DNA from: SKVR01 sp964453995
Lineage (GTDB): Bacteria; Bacteroidota; Bacteroidia; Bacteroidales; UBA7960
Assembly (NCBI GenBank): GCA_964453995.1
Contig: CAYVQC010000003.1
Location: 1-64,000, forward strand
Length of the DNA stretch: 64,000 bases
Reading direction: 5' to 3'
Shown here: piece after piece, positions 44,180 through 53,576 of the stretch
Numbering within the stretch: position 1 is the first letter of the stretch
Layout: each line of letters opens with the position of its first letter
Position numbers and translations under genes: made by a program
Notes under the pieces: generated by a model
What the model was told of the DNA's origin: nothing
The model's database searches: none
What the model saw: the letters and a program-made list of their open reading frames with translations, nothing else

Positions 44180-47100
44180 TTAGTTGAGTTTGAAAGGAAT
44201 ATCGATCATCTTGAGCAATTCACTCAGGAAACCAACCGGTTCTACCTTCATTTTTCTTGCCAGCAATTCAACGGAGCTACGTTCAATTTCGTCGCGCAGT
44301 TTTATTTTAAGTCTGCAATTGCCTTTATGCAATTTGGCCTTTTGGGTGAGAAAGTCTATAAACTCTGTATTAACCTCAGAAACCGGTATCTCCAGCATAA
44401 GATCAGTAGCCATCTTTTCTACCACATCGGTTAGCAGCATCATCGACTTGATCTTCAACTCATACTGATCTGACGACTTGAAACGAGGTGCTATATGTGC
44501 CTTTACATACACAAAGCTTTCTTTTTCCAGGAAATGCTTCACTTTCAGGTAATCCTCCGAAAAAACATTGATTTGTACCGAGTCGGTATAATCTTCTATG
44601 ATGAAAGAACCAAATGGTTTTCCATTCTTGGTGTACCGGTGTTGGGCGCCAAGGATCACACCAGCAAAGCTCACATCGCGGTTTTTGAGTTTATCCAGGT
44701 CTTGCAACTGGGAGAGGTTATGGCTACAGTAGTTTTGGATTTGAATTTTAAAATTATCCAGCGGATGTCCGGATATATACATACCAGTAACTTCTTTCTC
44801 TTTTTTGAGCATTTCCAGTTTTTCCCACCTGGGGCATTCGGGCAATTCGGGGTCGGGCATTACTGTTTCTTCCGCTTCTCCGAAGAGATTCATCTGCGAA
44901 GAGTTTTTCTGCTGTGACTGGGCGTTGGCATAACGAATGATCTTATCAATAAAATTCGGACCATTCTCTTCTTCGCTATGGAAGAATTGTGCACGATGCA
45001 CGTTTTCGAAGCAATCAAAAGCACCTGCCATTGCCAGGGATTCAATAACTCTTTTATTGACATTGCGCAGGTTGATACGCGTCATAAAATCGATAAAATT
45101 CCGGTAGGTGCCATTGAGCTCTCTTTCCTGAACAATATTTTCCACGGCCCCCTCGCCTACACCTTTAATGGCGCCAAGGCCAAAACGGATAACCCCCTTA
45201 TCATTCACCACAAAGTTGAGTGCACTTTCATTGATGTCAGGGCCTGCCACTTCTATGTTCTGGCGCTGGCACTCTTCCATAAAGAAGGTGATCTTTTTCA
45301 GGTCGCTGAGATTATTGGTAAGCACAGCCGCCATGTATTCGGCCGGATAATGTGCCTTGAGGTAACCTGTGCGATAGGCAACCACAGAATAGGCCGCGGA
45401 GTGAGACCGGTTGAAGCCATACATGGCAAATTTGGCCATTACATTGAATATCTCCTCGGCTTTTTTCTTGTCAACACCTTTCTGGAATGCGCCTTCTACA
45501 AAGATGGCCTTTTGCTTTTCCATTTCTTCAGGCTTTTTCTTACCCATGGCCCGTCTTAATATATCGGCAGCTCCAAGGGAATACCCGGCCATGATCTGCG
45601 CTGCCTGCATAATTTGCTCCTGGTACACCATAATTCCGTGGGTTGGCGTAAGTATCTCTTCCAGCCAGGGATGTGGATATTCGGTTTTTTCCACTCCGTG
45701 TTTGCGGTTGATAAAATCGGGTATAAAATCCATGGGTCCAGGCCTGTACAGCGCATTCATGGCTATAAGGTCTTCAATATTTGTGGGTTTAAGTTCTTTT
45801 AGGTATTTGCGCATACCTGCCGACTCAAACTGGAAGGTTCCTACGGTATCGCCACGCTGGTAAAGCTTAAAGGTAAGTTCATCATCAAGGGGTATCTGTT
45901 CCGGGTCAATGGTAACACCATGTCTGAGTTTGATATTACGCACAGCCTCCTTGATGATGCTAAGGGTTTTCAATCCCAGGAAATCCATCTTTAGCATCCC
46001 CACAGATTCAACGTACTTACCGTCGTATTGGGTTACTGGCAAATCTGAATCTTTTTGAACGCTAAGAGGAATACAATCTATAAGGTCGGTAGGACCAATG
46101 ATCACACCACAGGCATGCACCCCTGTTTGCCTGTTGGAACCTTCCAGTATCTTGGCAAAGCGCAGGGTTTCGCGCACCAGGGGATTTTCATCATTGAGGG
46201 CCTGCCCCAGTTCGGGGATTTCCTGGTAGGCATCATGCAAAGAAGTGCCCGGTTTTTCCGGAACAAGCTTTGCCAGCCGGTCAGCCTCAGGCAGGGGCAA
46301 TCGTAAAACCCTTGCCACATCACGAATTGACGATTTAGCTGCCATGGTGCCAAAAGTAACAATCTGGGCCACACGGGTTCTGCCATATTTATTGATTACA
46401 TAATCCATTACCTTCTCCCTCCCTTCATCATCAAAGTCAATGTCGATATCGGGCATGGATATTCTTTCAGGGTTCAAAAACCTTTCAAAAAGCAGGTTGT
46501 ATCGTATAGGGTCGATACTTGTAATTCCTGTGCAAAACGCAACAGCCGATCCGGCAGCACTTCCCCTGCCAGGCCCAACGGCTACTCCCATTTTCCTTGC
46601 TTCATTGATAAAGTCCTGCACAATAAGGAAATAACCGGCAAAGCCCATGTCTTTGATTACCTTCAATTCAAGATCAAGCCTCTCTTTTATTTGAGGAGTG
46701 ATTTCGGGATAAAATCGTTTTGCACCTTCCCAGGTTAAATAATGCAGATAATCATCTTCATTTTCGAAGCCATCAGGTAAGGGGAAAATAGGCAAAAGAA
46801 TATCCCTTACGATTTTATAGTCCTCAATTTTGTCAACGATTTCGCTGGTGTTGGAAAGGGCCTGTGGGATATCTTTGAAAAGTTCGGCCATTTCCTGGGG
46901 AGTTTTTAAATATTCCTGACCAGAATAACGCATGCGCTCAGTATCATCAAGGTCTTTGCCGGTTTGCAGGCAAATAAGGATATCGTGTGCCTTGGCATCT
47001 TCAGCATTGATATAATGGCAATCGTTGGTAGCAATTACTTTACGATCGAATTTTTCAGCCAGGATCAGGAGTTGTTCATTAACCGTATCCTGTTCTGGCA

Positions 47101-47635
47101 ACCCATGACGTTGCAATTCGAGATAATAATCGTCGCCAAAAATATCAATGTGCTCCTTGATCACCTCTTCAGCTTTCTCCATGTCAGCTTTCAGGATGGC
47201 CTGGGGCAATTCACCACCAAGGCAGGCTGATGAGGCAATAACGCCCTCGCTGTATTTGCGGAGTATTTCTTTATCAATCCTTGGCGTATAGTAAAACCCT
47301 TCAAGGTAGCCAATGGAACAAATCCTGGATAAGTTTTCGTATCCGGTGCGGTTTTTTGCTAACAAAATGAGGTGATACCCGCTTCTGTCTTCTTTTCCCT
47401 TTTTGTCGTGCCTGCTACCCTCGGCCACATATACCTCGCAACCAATAATGGGCTTGATACCATATTTTGCTGCTGCACTGGTAAAATGCATCACACCATA
47501 CATATTGCCATGATCGGTAATGGCAAGAGCCTTCATTCCCGAATCGGCCGCTTTTTTCATCATTACATCAATATTTGCCGCCCCGTCTAATATTGAAAAA
47601 CTTGTATGTACGTGTAAATGTGTAAATTCTGCCAT
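44180..47635 (-). CDS. dnaE: DNA polymerase III alpha subunit
   Basis: This replicative polymerase has 1151 residues from the ATG at 47635, placed so that the protein begins MAEFTHLHVHTSFSILDGA, the normal start of the PHP domain. The PHP domain (about 1-280) keeps its metal-binding histidines (HLHVHTS, DHGNMYG). The polymerase palm has GPGRGSAAGS and the PDIDIDFDDEGRE acidic motif. Helix-hairpin and OB domains follow (DLDKLKNRDVSFAGVILG near 990). The C-terminus (KMIDIPFKLN) is short, without the extended tail of E. coli. A promoter is visible at 47662-47698. Confidence 0.96.
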   Translation of the reverse strand: MAEFTHLHVHTSFSILDGAANIDVMMKKAADSGMKALAITDHGNMYGVMHFTSAAAKYGIKPIIGCEVYVAEGSRHDKKGKEDRSGYHLILLAKNRTGYENLSRICSIGYLEGFYYTPRIDKEILRKYSEGVIASSACLGGELPQAILKADMEKAEEVIKEHIDIFGDDYYLELQRHGLPEQDTVNEQLLILAEKFDRKVIATNDCHYINAEDAKAHDILICLQTGKDLDDTERMRYSGQEYLKTPQEMAELFKDIPQALSNTSEIVDKIEDYKIVRDILLPIFPLPDGFENEDDYLHYLTWEGAKRFYPEITPQIKERLDLELKVIKDMGFAGYFLIVQDFINEARKMGVAVGPGRGSAAGSAVAFCTGITSIDPIRYNLLFERFLNPERISMPDIDIDFDDEGREKVMDYVINKYGRTRVAQIVTFGTMAAKSSIRDVARVLRLPLPEADRLAKLVPEKPGTSLHDAYQEIPELGQALNDENPLVRETLRFAKILEGSNRQTGVHACGVIIGPTDLIDCIPLSVQKDSDLPVTQYDGKYVESVGMLKMDFLGLKTLSIIKEAVRNIKLRHGVTIDPEQIPLDDELTFKLYQRGDTVGTFQFESAGMRKYLKELKPTNIEDLIAMNALYRPGPMDFIPDFINRKHGVEKTEYPHPWLEEILTPTHGIMVYQEQIMQAAQIMAGYSLGAADILRRAMGKKKPEEMEKQKAIFVEGAFQKGVDKKKAEEIFNVMAKFAMYGFNRSHSAAYSVVAYRTGYLKAHYPAEYMAAVLTNNLSDLKKITFFMEECQRQNIEVAGPDINESALNFVVNDKGVIRFGLGAIKGVGEGAVENIVQERELNGTYRNFIDFMTRINLRNVNKRVIESLAMAGAFDCFENVHRAQFFHSEEENGPNFIDKIIRYANAQSQQKNSSQMNLFGEAEETVMPDPELPECPRWEKLEMLKKEKEVTGMYISGHPLDNFKIQIQNYCSHNLSQLQDLDKLKNRDVSFAGVILGAQHRYTKNGKPFGSFIIEDYTDSVQINVFSEDYLKVKHFLEKESFVYVKAHIAPRFKSSDQYELKIKSMMLLTDVVEKMATDLMLEIPVSEVNTEFIDFLTQKAKLHKGNCRLKIKLRDEIERSSVELLARKMKVEPVGFLSELLKMIDIPFKLN

Positions 47636-47661
47636 TCCTTTTAGTCCGTTAGATTTTCCTT

Positions 47662-47698
47662 CAAAAATATACAAAAATCAGGGGAAAAAGTTTTCAAA
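47662..47698 (-). promoter_or_regulatory. Promoter of dnaE
   Basis: On the minus strand TTTG at 47698-47695, a 25-base spacer and TATTTTTG at 47669-47662 match the Bacteroidota -33/-7 pattern, with a slightly long spacer. It ends 26 bases before the dnaE ATG at 47635. Confidence 0.5.
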
Positions 47699-47938
47699 TT
47701 TTCCACAATGGTTTGTTAGTTATCAACTGACATATTAACACTACCTCCCGAATCCAAATCAGTAAGCATATCGCGTCCGGATTATTCTTCCATTTAAAGG
47801 CGCAAAAAAGATGAGATCAGGCATATTTACCTGCCTTATGCATCACCTGGCAGCAATGAGTTTAAGGCATTCAATCATACCTAATTAGGCGGTCTTATGT
47901 TTTTTTACAGGCCATACTGATTTTATTGTTCAAAAAAC

Positions 47939-47969
47939 TTTGTTATTAAGGAAAAAATCCGGAAATTTG
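47939..47969 (+). promoter_or_regulatory. Promoter of rpsP-rimM-trmN
   Basis: TTTG at 47939-47942, a 19-base spacer and GAAATTTG at 47962-47969 form a good Bacteroidota promoter with one deviation at the first -7 base. GCACC follows, as in other promoters of this window. Confidence 0.6.
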
Positions 47970-48014
47970 CACCCCTTAAAATCATTAAGTTAGAATTAAA
48001 TATAAAACAAAAAA

Positions 48015-48575
48015 ATGCCAACAAGAATCAGATTACAAAGAAAAGGTAAAAAGGGCAATCCCTTTTATCATTTGGTTGTTGCGGATGGTCGTGCACCCCG
48101 GGATGGAAAATTCATCGAAAAACTTGGCACCTACAATCCTTTAACACACCCTGCCACTATCGAAATCAATTTTGATCGTGCACTTTACTGGCTCCAGGTA
48201 GGAGCTCAACCTTCAGATACAGCACGCTCTATCCTTTCCAGAGAAGGAGTTTTGCTGAAAGAACACTTGCTGAGAGGAGTGAAAAAAGGAGCTCTTACTG
48301 AAGATCAGGTGGAAGAAAAATTCCAGGCGTGGTTAAAAGAGAAATCTCAGAAACTGGAGCAGGCAGCTAAAGAAACAGAACTTTCGGAAAAAGAACTGAA
48401 GAAGAAGCGCCTTGAGGAGGAAAGAAAGATCAGTGAAGCCCGTGCTGAAGAGCTGGCCAAAAAACTAGCCAAAGAAAACCTCAAAGAAGAAAAAGCTGAA
48501 ACAGAGGCTGAGGCAGAAGAAACTACTGAAGAGCCCGCTGCAGAAGATACTGCAGAAGAAAAGAAAGAAGAATAG
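48015..48575 (+). CDS. rpsP: 30S ribosomal protein S16 with long acidic C-terminal extension
   Basis: This 186-residue protein has S16 (about 1-80: RIRLQRKGKKGNPFYHLVVAD, IEKLGTYNPLTHPA, DRALYWLQVGAQPSDT), followed by about 100 residues of charged helix rich in Lys/Glu and a nearly pure Glu/Ala/Thr tail. Such tails are normal for this phylum, whereas E. coli S16 is about 80 residues. The gene leads rimM and trmN, and a hairpin separates it from rimM. Confidence 0.97.
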   Translation: MPTRIRLQRKGKKGNPFYHLVVADGRAPRDGKFIEKLGTYNPLTHPATIEINFDRALYWLQVGAQPSDTARSILSREGVLLKEHLLRGVKKGALTEDQVEEKFQAWLKEKSQKLEQAAKETELSEKELKKKRLEEERKISEARAEELAKKLAKENLKEEKAETEAEAEETTEEPAAEDTAEEKKEE

Positions 48576-48619
48576 ATTTAAGCTTTTCTGTTATGATCTG
48601 TAATGGATCAAAAAGAAAA

Positions 48620-48651
48620 AAACCTGCCTGAGTTGAACCTCAGGCAGGTTT
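48620..48651 (+). terminator. Strong hairpin between rpsP and rimM (terminator or attenuator)
   Basis: AAACCTGCCTGAG at 48620-48632 pairs perfectly with CTCAGGCAGGTTT at 48639-48651 around a 6-base loop. A T-rich but broken tail (TTTCTTTGC) follows on the plus strand. It may partly terminate and set the ratio of S16 to RimM. Confidence 0.65.
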
Positions 48652-48679
48652 CTTTGCATAATAACCCCAATATAGAGTT

Positions 48680-49213
48680 ATGGAAAAAGAAAATTGTTTT
48701 TATCTTGGAAAGCTTACCAGGGTAGTTGGCTTCAAAGGTGAAATTGTTGCTTTTATAGATAGCGACGAGCCGGAAAAATACCATGAGCTGGATGCAGTAT
48801 TCGTTGATATCAACGACAATCTTATTCCTTTCTTTGTGGAATCCATATCGCCACGCAACAGGAACAACCAACTAACCCTGAAATTTCAGGATATTGACGA
48901 TCATGAAGAAGCAGCCCGGTTGCAGGGCAGAGATCTTTATCTTCCTGCCAGCGCCCTCCCTCCCCTGGAAGGAGATGCCTTTTATTTTCATGAAGTAACG
49001 GGATTTGAGGTTCATGATGCCCAAAAGGGGTTTATCGGAAATGTCTTGCAGGTGCTTGATTACCCGGGAAATCCTTTATTTGAGATAAAATTCGAAAACA
49101 AAACCCTGCTCATTCCCATACAGGATCATATCATCAGCAGGCTTGACAGGGAAAACAGACGGATATTCATTGATGCTCCCACAGGATTGATTGATCTATA
49201 TATGAATGAATAA
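48680..49213 (+). CDS. rimM: 16S rRNA maturation factor RimM
   Basis: This 177-residue protein has an N-terminal RimM domain (ENCFYLGKLTRVVGFKGEIV) and a C-terminal PRC-barrel-like domain (about 98-175, with DYPGNPLFEIKFENKTLLIP). RimM assists late assembly of the 30S head, where S19 and S13 lie. The order rpsP-rimM is conserved widely. It overlaps the trmN start by 8 bases. Confidence 0.94.
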   Translation: MEKENCFYLGKLTRVVGFKGEIVAFIDSDEPEKYHELDAVFVDINDNLIPFFVESISPRNRNNQLTLKFQDIDDHEEAARLQGRDLYLPASALPPLEGDAFYFHEVTGFEVHDAQKGFIGNVLQVLDYPGNPLFEIKFENKTLLIPIQDHIISRLDRENRRIFIDAPTGLIDLYMNE

Positions 49214-49958
49214 AGAAGGAAAGCACAGAAAGAATAAACTTTTCAGGTTTAAGGCTTTTAGTCTTGATGATAGCGCCTCCCCTATGAAAATCGGCACCGA
49301 TGCCGTACTTTTAGGAGCCTGGGGTGGTGCATATGCAAAAAGCAATGGTGCTTCTTACATTCTTGATATCGGTACAGGCTGCGGTATAATTGCTTTAATG
49401 GTAGCCCAAAAGTCTCATGCTGCGATCCACGCCATTGACATTGACTCCGGAGCCATATTGTCTGCAACAGAAAATTTTCAGGAAAGCCCCTGGAGTGAGA
49501 GAGTGAGTGCTGCCCGGTGCGCACTTCAGTATTATTATCCGCCCGACGCAATACAATACGATATAATCATTAGTAACCCGCCTTATTTCCAGGATAGTAT
49601 GGTTAGTCCTTGTAAAGGCCGCACTTCTGCCCGTCATAACCAGGATATGAGCTTTGATGACCTTTTTGCGCACAGTAAAAGGCTGCTTTCTTCACAGGGA
49701 ATTTTAATGATCATTTATCCTGCAAACCAGGAAAAAAGAGTTCACCAAAGTTCTGCACGATCGGGACTGGTTGAATACAAAAGGCTGAACATTTCCTCAT
49801 CTGCCGGGCGAGCTCCGGTAAGGATCATCAGTGAATATTCTCTCTCAGCCTGCTCAGGGCCTCAAATATTGAGTATGAGCATTGAGAAAGAACAGCGGCA
49901 TGATTTCACGGACGAATATAAAACACTAACCTTTGATTACCATCCCTTTTTTGGGTGA
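49206..49958 (+). CDS. trmN: tRNA1(Val) adenine-37 N6-methyltransferase (TrmN6/YfiC type)
   Basis: This 250-residue class I SAM-dependent methyltransferase has the SAM motif ILDIGTGCGIIALMVAQ near 38-54 and the catalytic NPPY motif near 123-126 (IIISNPPYFQDS), as in N6-adenine methylases. The remainder matches YfiC-type proteins (SPMKIGTDAVLLGAWG at the start, RHNQDMSFDDL). The 8-base overlap with rimM suggests co-translation. Substrate tRNA is assigned from the family, not shown. Confidence 0.87.
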   Translation: MNKEGKHRKNKLFRFKAFSLDDSASPMKIGTDAVLLGAWGGAYAKSNGASYILDIGTGCGIIALMVAQKSHAAIHAIDIDSGAILSATENFQESPWSERVSAARCALQYYYPPDAIQYDIIISNPPYFQDSMVSPCKGRTSARHNQDMSFDDLFAHSKRLLSSQGILMIIYPANQEKRVHQSSARSGLVEYKRLNISSSAGRAPVRIISEYSLSACSGPQILSMSIEKEQRHDFTDEYKTLTFDYHPFFG

Positions 49959-49996
49959 TGCAATTTGGGATGGCCGCTGTAAGAAAGGAAGATTTT

Positions 49997-51088
49997 TTAC
50001 TTACCCTTTCGAAGAATAAACCCTGCAATCTGCGATAAGGGCAAAACCTGATCTGCCGCTCCAAGCCTGATAGCTTCCTTGGGCATACCAAATACTACGC
50101 ATGATTTTTCGTCCTGGGCTGCAGTTTTGGCACCTGCTTCCTTCATTTCCAGCAAGCCGCGGGCACCATCAGCCCCCATACCGGTCATGATAATTCCTAC
50201 AGCATTTTTTCCGGCATACCGTGCCGTTGAACGGAACAGCACATCCACCGATGGCCTGTGCCTGTTAACCAAAGGTCCGTCTTTTACTTCAACAAAATAT
50301 CTAGCGCCGCTTCTTTTAAGCAGAGTGTGTTTATTTCCCGGAGCAATGAGGGCTCTTCCCCTGATTACTGTATCGCCGTTCTCTGCCTCCTTTACAGTGA
50401 TCTGACATATCTCGTTGAGGCGTTGCGCAAAGGAACGGGTAAAAACTTCGGGCATATGCTGTACGATCACAATGCCCGGGCTATCGGCCGGCAACCTCTC
50501 GAGAAGGTCTTTCAGGGCCTCTGTTCCACCCGTTGATGCGCCAATTGCCACTACCAAATCGGTGGTTTCAATCATGCTCATATCGGGTTTTCTTTGCGGA
50601 ATAACCACATCTGCAGTATACTTGGGCTCAATTTTAACAGGGGTGGTATTTGCGGGTCTTCCTTTCAACTTGCTTATTTTGGCACCTGCGGCTGCCTTAA
50701 CTACATCGCAAAGCCGAATCCTGGATTCTTCATAAAACTCACGGGTAGAAAGCTGTGGTTTTGTAATAATCTCCACAGCGCCAAACTCCAGGGCTTTCAT
50801 ACCGGTTTCGGTGCCGGTACTGGTAAGACTGGAAATGATAACTACCGGAATAGGATGCTGGTGCATGATTTTTTTGAGAAAAGTAAGGCCATCCATTCGG
50901 GGCATCTCAATATCCAGGGTTATAACATCGGGAACATCTTTTTGTATCTTTTGTGCAGCATAAAAAGGATCTGCAGCTGTTCCGATAACTTCTATCTCCC
51001 TGTCGGAAGAAAGTACACTACTGAGTGCCTGCCTTACTACTGCAGAATCGTCAACAATTAAAACCTTTATCTTCCCTTTTCTTTCCAT
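49997..51088 (-). CDS. cheB: Chemotaxis methylesterase/deamidase CheB
   Basis: This 363-residue CheB has a receiver at 6-125 (VDDSAVVRQALS, acceptor Asp in VITLDIEMPRMDG) and a methylesterase domain at about 180-355. The catalytic triad is visible: Ser in AIGASTGGTEAL, His in IVQHMPEVFT and Asp in MTGMGADGARG. It removes receptor methyl groups, opposing CheR. It is the last gene of the chemosensory locus and lies 17 bases after cheD. Confidence 0.96.
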   Translation of the reverse strand: MERKGKIKVLIVDDSAVVRQALSSVLSSDREIEVIGTAADPFYAAQKIQKDVPDVITLDIEMPRMDGLTFLKKIMHQHPIPVVIISSLTSTGTETGMKALEFGAVEIITKPQLSTREFYEESRIRLCDVVKAAAGAKISKLKGRPANTTPVKIEPKYTADVVIPQRKPDMSMIETTDLVVAIGASTGGTEALKDLLERLPADSPGIVIVQHMPEVFTRSFAQRLNEICQITVKEAENGDTVIRGRALIAPGNKHTLLKRSGARYFVEVKDGPLVNRHRPSVDVLFRSTARYAGKNAVGIIMTGMGADGARGLLEMKEAGAKTAAQDEKSCVVFGMPKEAIRLGAADQVLPLSQIAGFILRKGK

Positions 51089-51105
51089 TAAATAACTGAT
51101 TTTTT

Positions 51106-51594
51106 TTATTTTCCTGCTACTACCTGCTCTGCTCCCTGCTTAGCAATCATTTTTTGCAGAACAGCGCCGGTTTGTGTATTGAACTGGATACGTCGACCAT
51201 TCTTACCTCCCACACTCTGACCGGCAATTGGTATGTTCAATTCTTTAAGCATTTGTATTGCAACAGCTATATTACGCTCCCCAATATGGAACTGACTGAT
51301 CTGCGTATCAATAACTTCACCCCCTCCAAATACTTTGGCAATAATATTTGTTTTTTTACAGCCAAGACTTATCATTTTCTCCACCAATCTTTCAATGGCA
51401 ATATTGCCGTATTTGGGAGAGGCAAGACCTTCTCCATTCCAGAAAGGAAGCATATAATGGTTGATTCCACCAATATGGGTTACAGGATCATACAGGCAAA
51501 CCGCCACGCAAGAACCCAGAATGGTGCTCACTACATGTGGCTCCTTACTTATAAATAAAGTAGATGGATAAAGAAAGTGGGTTTTAGACTCCAT
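51106..51594 (-). CDS. cheD: Chemoreceptor glutamine deamidase CheD
   Basis: This 162-residue CheD has catalytic C29 in STILGSCVAV and H46 in GGINHYMLP, and the conserved later block KVFGGGEVI. CheD deamidates receptor glutamines and, in some systems, works with CheC. No cheC gene is present, so CheD may act alone or serve the CZB receptor encoded upstream. It lies between the short kinase-like gene and cheB with gaps of 10 and 17 bases. Confidence 0.94.
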   Translation of the reverse strand: MESKTHFLYPSTLFISKEPHVVSTILGSCVAVCLYDPVTHIGGINHYMLPFWNGEGLASPKYGNIAIERLVEKMISLGCKKTNIIAKVFGGGEVIDTQISQFHIGERNIAVAIQMLKELNIPIAGQSVGGKNGRRIQFNTQTGAVLQKMIAKQGAEQVVAGK

Positions 51595-51604
51595 TAAACC
51601 TCAG

Positions 51605-52507
51605 TTAGAATATTTCTTCTGCATCATTGTCAAACAAAAATTCATTACCATCGCTAGCCAAAGATCTGGATGCCTCAAACAGTTGACCGGGAGGTAGTTT
51701 AATGGTAAAAACGGTTTTCTCGTGAGGCGTACTATTCATGTCAATACTTCCGTTGAGTAAATCCATGATTGCTTTGTTTACAGAAAGTCCCAATCCATGG
51801 CCACGGTTTATTGAATTGATACCTGTATCAATTCTGGAGAACCGGTCAAAAATTATTTTTTTGTTTTCTTCAGAAACTCCCACTCCCCTGTCAATAACTG
51901 AGATCAGAAGTTCATTATCATGCAGTTTTGCTTCAATGGTAACTATTCCGTCAGCAAGACTATACTTAATGGCATTGCTCACCAGATTAGAAAGTACTAT
52001 TTTAAGTTTTTCAGCATCAGTAGGAAAGCAAAAGGTTTTTTCTACCCCCGGGCTCAGTAAAAGATCGTATTCCAGGCTAACATTTTTCTTTGCAGCTTCG
52101 TATTTAAACCCATCAAAAGTACTGTTTATAAGGTAGTTAACATCAACATTCATGATTTCAGGCACCCATTCTCCTGCCTCCATTCGGGCTGCAGCAAAAA
52201 TATTTTTGAGCTGGAAGTCCAGGTTAAAAGCTTCTGAATGAATGAGATGCACCATCGAAATCACCTTCTCCCAGTTTTCTTTTTTTACATCAAGAATACT
52301 TCGGCTAAGCCCAAGAATAGCAGCAAATGGATTTATGATCTCGTTGGTTATATTAGAAATAAAGTGCGTTTTTAATGCTTCAGATTCTTCAAGCTTTTTA
52401 TTTACTTCTTTGAGCTCCTGGGTCAATTTTTGCATTTGATCCAGCGACTCTTTTTTTTCTGTGAAGCGTCTTTCCAATTCCTGGATTAGTTGTTGATCGG
52501 TAAGCAT
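51605..52507 (-). CDS. Kinase-like protein with intact ATPase but Asn in place of the phospho-histidine
   Basis: This 300-residue protein starts with a coiled coil (about 5-48) and continues with HisKA-like helices and an HATPase domain. The ATPase boxes are intact: LSNLVSNAIKYS (N), DRGVGVS (G1) and RGHGLGLS (G2). The H-box, however, reads FISNITNEIINPF, so the residue at the His position is N55 (codon AAC at 52343-52345). It cannot autophosphorylate in the standard way. No sensor, membrane or receiver domain is present. It sits inside the chemosensory locus between cheR and cheD, so it may bind a kinase or ATP as a regulatory partner. The family shape is clear; activity is unknown. Confidence 0.87.
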   Translation of the reverse strand: MLTDQQLIQELERRFTEKKESLDQMQKLTQELKEVNKKLEESEALKTHFISNITNEIINPFAAILGLSRSILDVKKENWEKVISMVHLIHSEAFNLDFQLKNIFAAARMEAGEWVPEIMNVDVNYLINSTFDGFKYEAAKKNVSLEYDLLLSPGVEKTFCFPTDAEKLKIVLSNLVSNAIKYSLADGIVTIEAKLHDNELLISVIDRGVGVSEENKKIIFDRFSRIDTGINSINRGHGLGLSVNKAIMDLLNGSIDMNSTPHEKTVFTIKLPPGQLFEASRSLASDGNEFLFDNDAEEIF

Positions 52508-52645
52508 AGCATTAGAAGGTTGAAAGTGAAATTCCTTAAGAATAGATGTTTTGATTCTTTACAGTTATGGGTTCTTCTGTATTTCATTTCATTTGCATAA
52601 TCTCCCTCAGTTTTGTAATTCAGGGAAACAATTAATAATGCGAGA

Positions 52646-53554
52646 TCATGTTTTTCTGAAAATAGTAGGTTTTAACTGTAACAGGGGTACCTGCATTCCG
52701 GTAATGGATTCACTGTGACCAAGGAAAAAGTAACCGCCTGGTTTCAGATTCCTGCACAAGCGGTTGATTACCATTTGCTGTGTCGGACGATCGAAGTATA
52801 TCAATACATTTCGGCAAAAAATAATATCAAACATTTCCTGTACATTGTATTTCTCATCCATAAAGTTGAGCCGTTGGAAAGAAGCTTTTTTTCGTATTTC
52901 AGGTATCAGTCTCACTGTTGGTTTCGCCCTGTCTTTAGACCGCAGGAAGTACTTCCTTTTGATCTCAAGAGGAATATTGGCTACACGGTCTTCTGTATAC
53001 ACAGCATTGAAGGCTTTTTGCAAAATGCGGGTGGAAATATCGGTACCCAGTATTGAATAATCAGTTTTGCCTGCTTTTTCAGCATATTCTGAAATAACCA
53101 AAGCCAGAGTGTATACCTCTTCGCCACTGGAGCAGCCTGCGCTCCATATCTTAAGGCAATTTCCTGCAGTTTTTTCAGGTATTATTTCGGGAAAAACATG
53201 GTGAGTAAGAAAATCAAAATGGGCAGGCTCACGGAAAAAGTCAGTTTTGTTGGTGGTAACCACATCAATCATATGAATAAGCTCAAGAGCCTCTCCATCT
53301 TTGCTCAAAACAAAATCACAATATTCTTCATAGGAATTCATGTTCAGCTCGCGTAGGCGTCTCTGGAGGCGGCTTTGAAGCATTACTTTTTTTACCGGAG
53401 GCATTTTTATTCCACACTGTGTAAAAATGAATGAACTAAGCCGATCAAATACAGCATCAGGCATTTGCAGTTTATAAACGGCAGATAATGAGCTCATTGT
53501 TTCATGGGAGGATGTAGTGGTTGCTTTTTCAGCTAAGGTATTGGTCGTATTCAT
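52646..53554 (-). CDS. cheR: Chemoreceptor methyltransferase CheR
   Basis: This 302-residue CheR has an N-terminal helical domain (about 30-95) and a SAM-dependent methyltransferase domain. Motifs include IWSAGCSSGEEVYTLALV, the GTDIS acidic loop, DIIFCRNVLIYFD and GHSESIT near the end. It methylates receptor glutamates using SAM. No TPR extension is present. Its start at 53554 is 22 bases after the stop of the hybrid kinase gene. Confidence 0.96.
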   Translation of the reverse strand: MNTTNTLAEKATTTSSHETMSSLSAVYKLQMPDAVFDRLSSFIFTQCGIKMPPVKKVMLQSRLQRRLRELNMNSYEEYCDFVLSKDGEALELIHMIDVVTTNKTDFFREPAHFDFLTHHVFPEIIPEKTAGNCLKIWSAGCSSGEEVYTLALVISEYAEKAGKTDYSILGTDISTRILQKAFNAVYTEDRVANIPLEIKRKYFLRSKDRAKPTVRLIPEIRKKASFQRLNFMDEKYNVQEMFDIIFCRNVLIYFDRPTQQMVINRLCRNLKPGGYFFLGHSESITGMQVPLLQLKPTIFRKT

Positions 53555-53576
53555 AGGTCGGATAAAAGAAACGTTA

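Larger units (their letters stand above)
47636..48014. other. Divergent promoter region between dnaE and rpsP
   Basis: This 379-base region has no gene. It contains the dnaE promoter at 47662-47698 (minus) and the rpsP promoter at 47939-47969 (plus). A lone DnaA-box-like nonamer at 47699-47707 is not accompanied by others. Between 47720 and 47935 I see nothing else. Confidence 0.6.

Noticed and set aside
44978..45559. Long plus-strand open frame inside dnaE
   Set aside because: It is antisense to conserved polymerase motifs, its translation has no family features, and it lacks a promoter.
47699..47707. DnaA-box-like TTTTCCACA near dnaE
   Set aside because: Single nonamer with one mismatch; no cluster of boxes and no DnaA gene nearby, so no origin is called.
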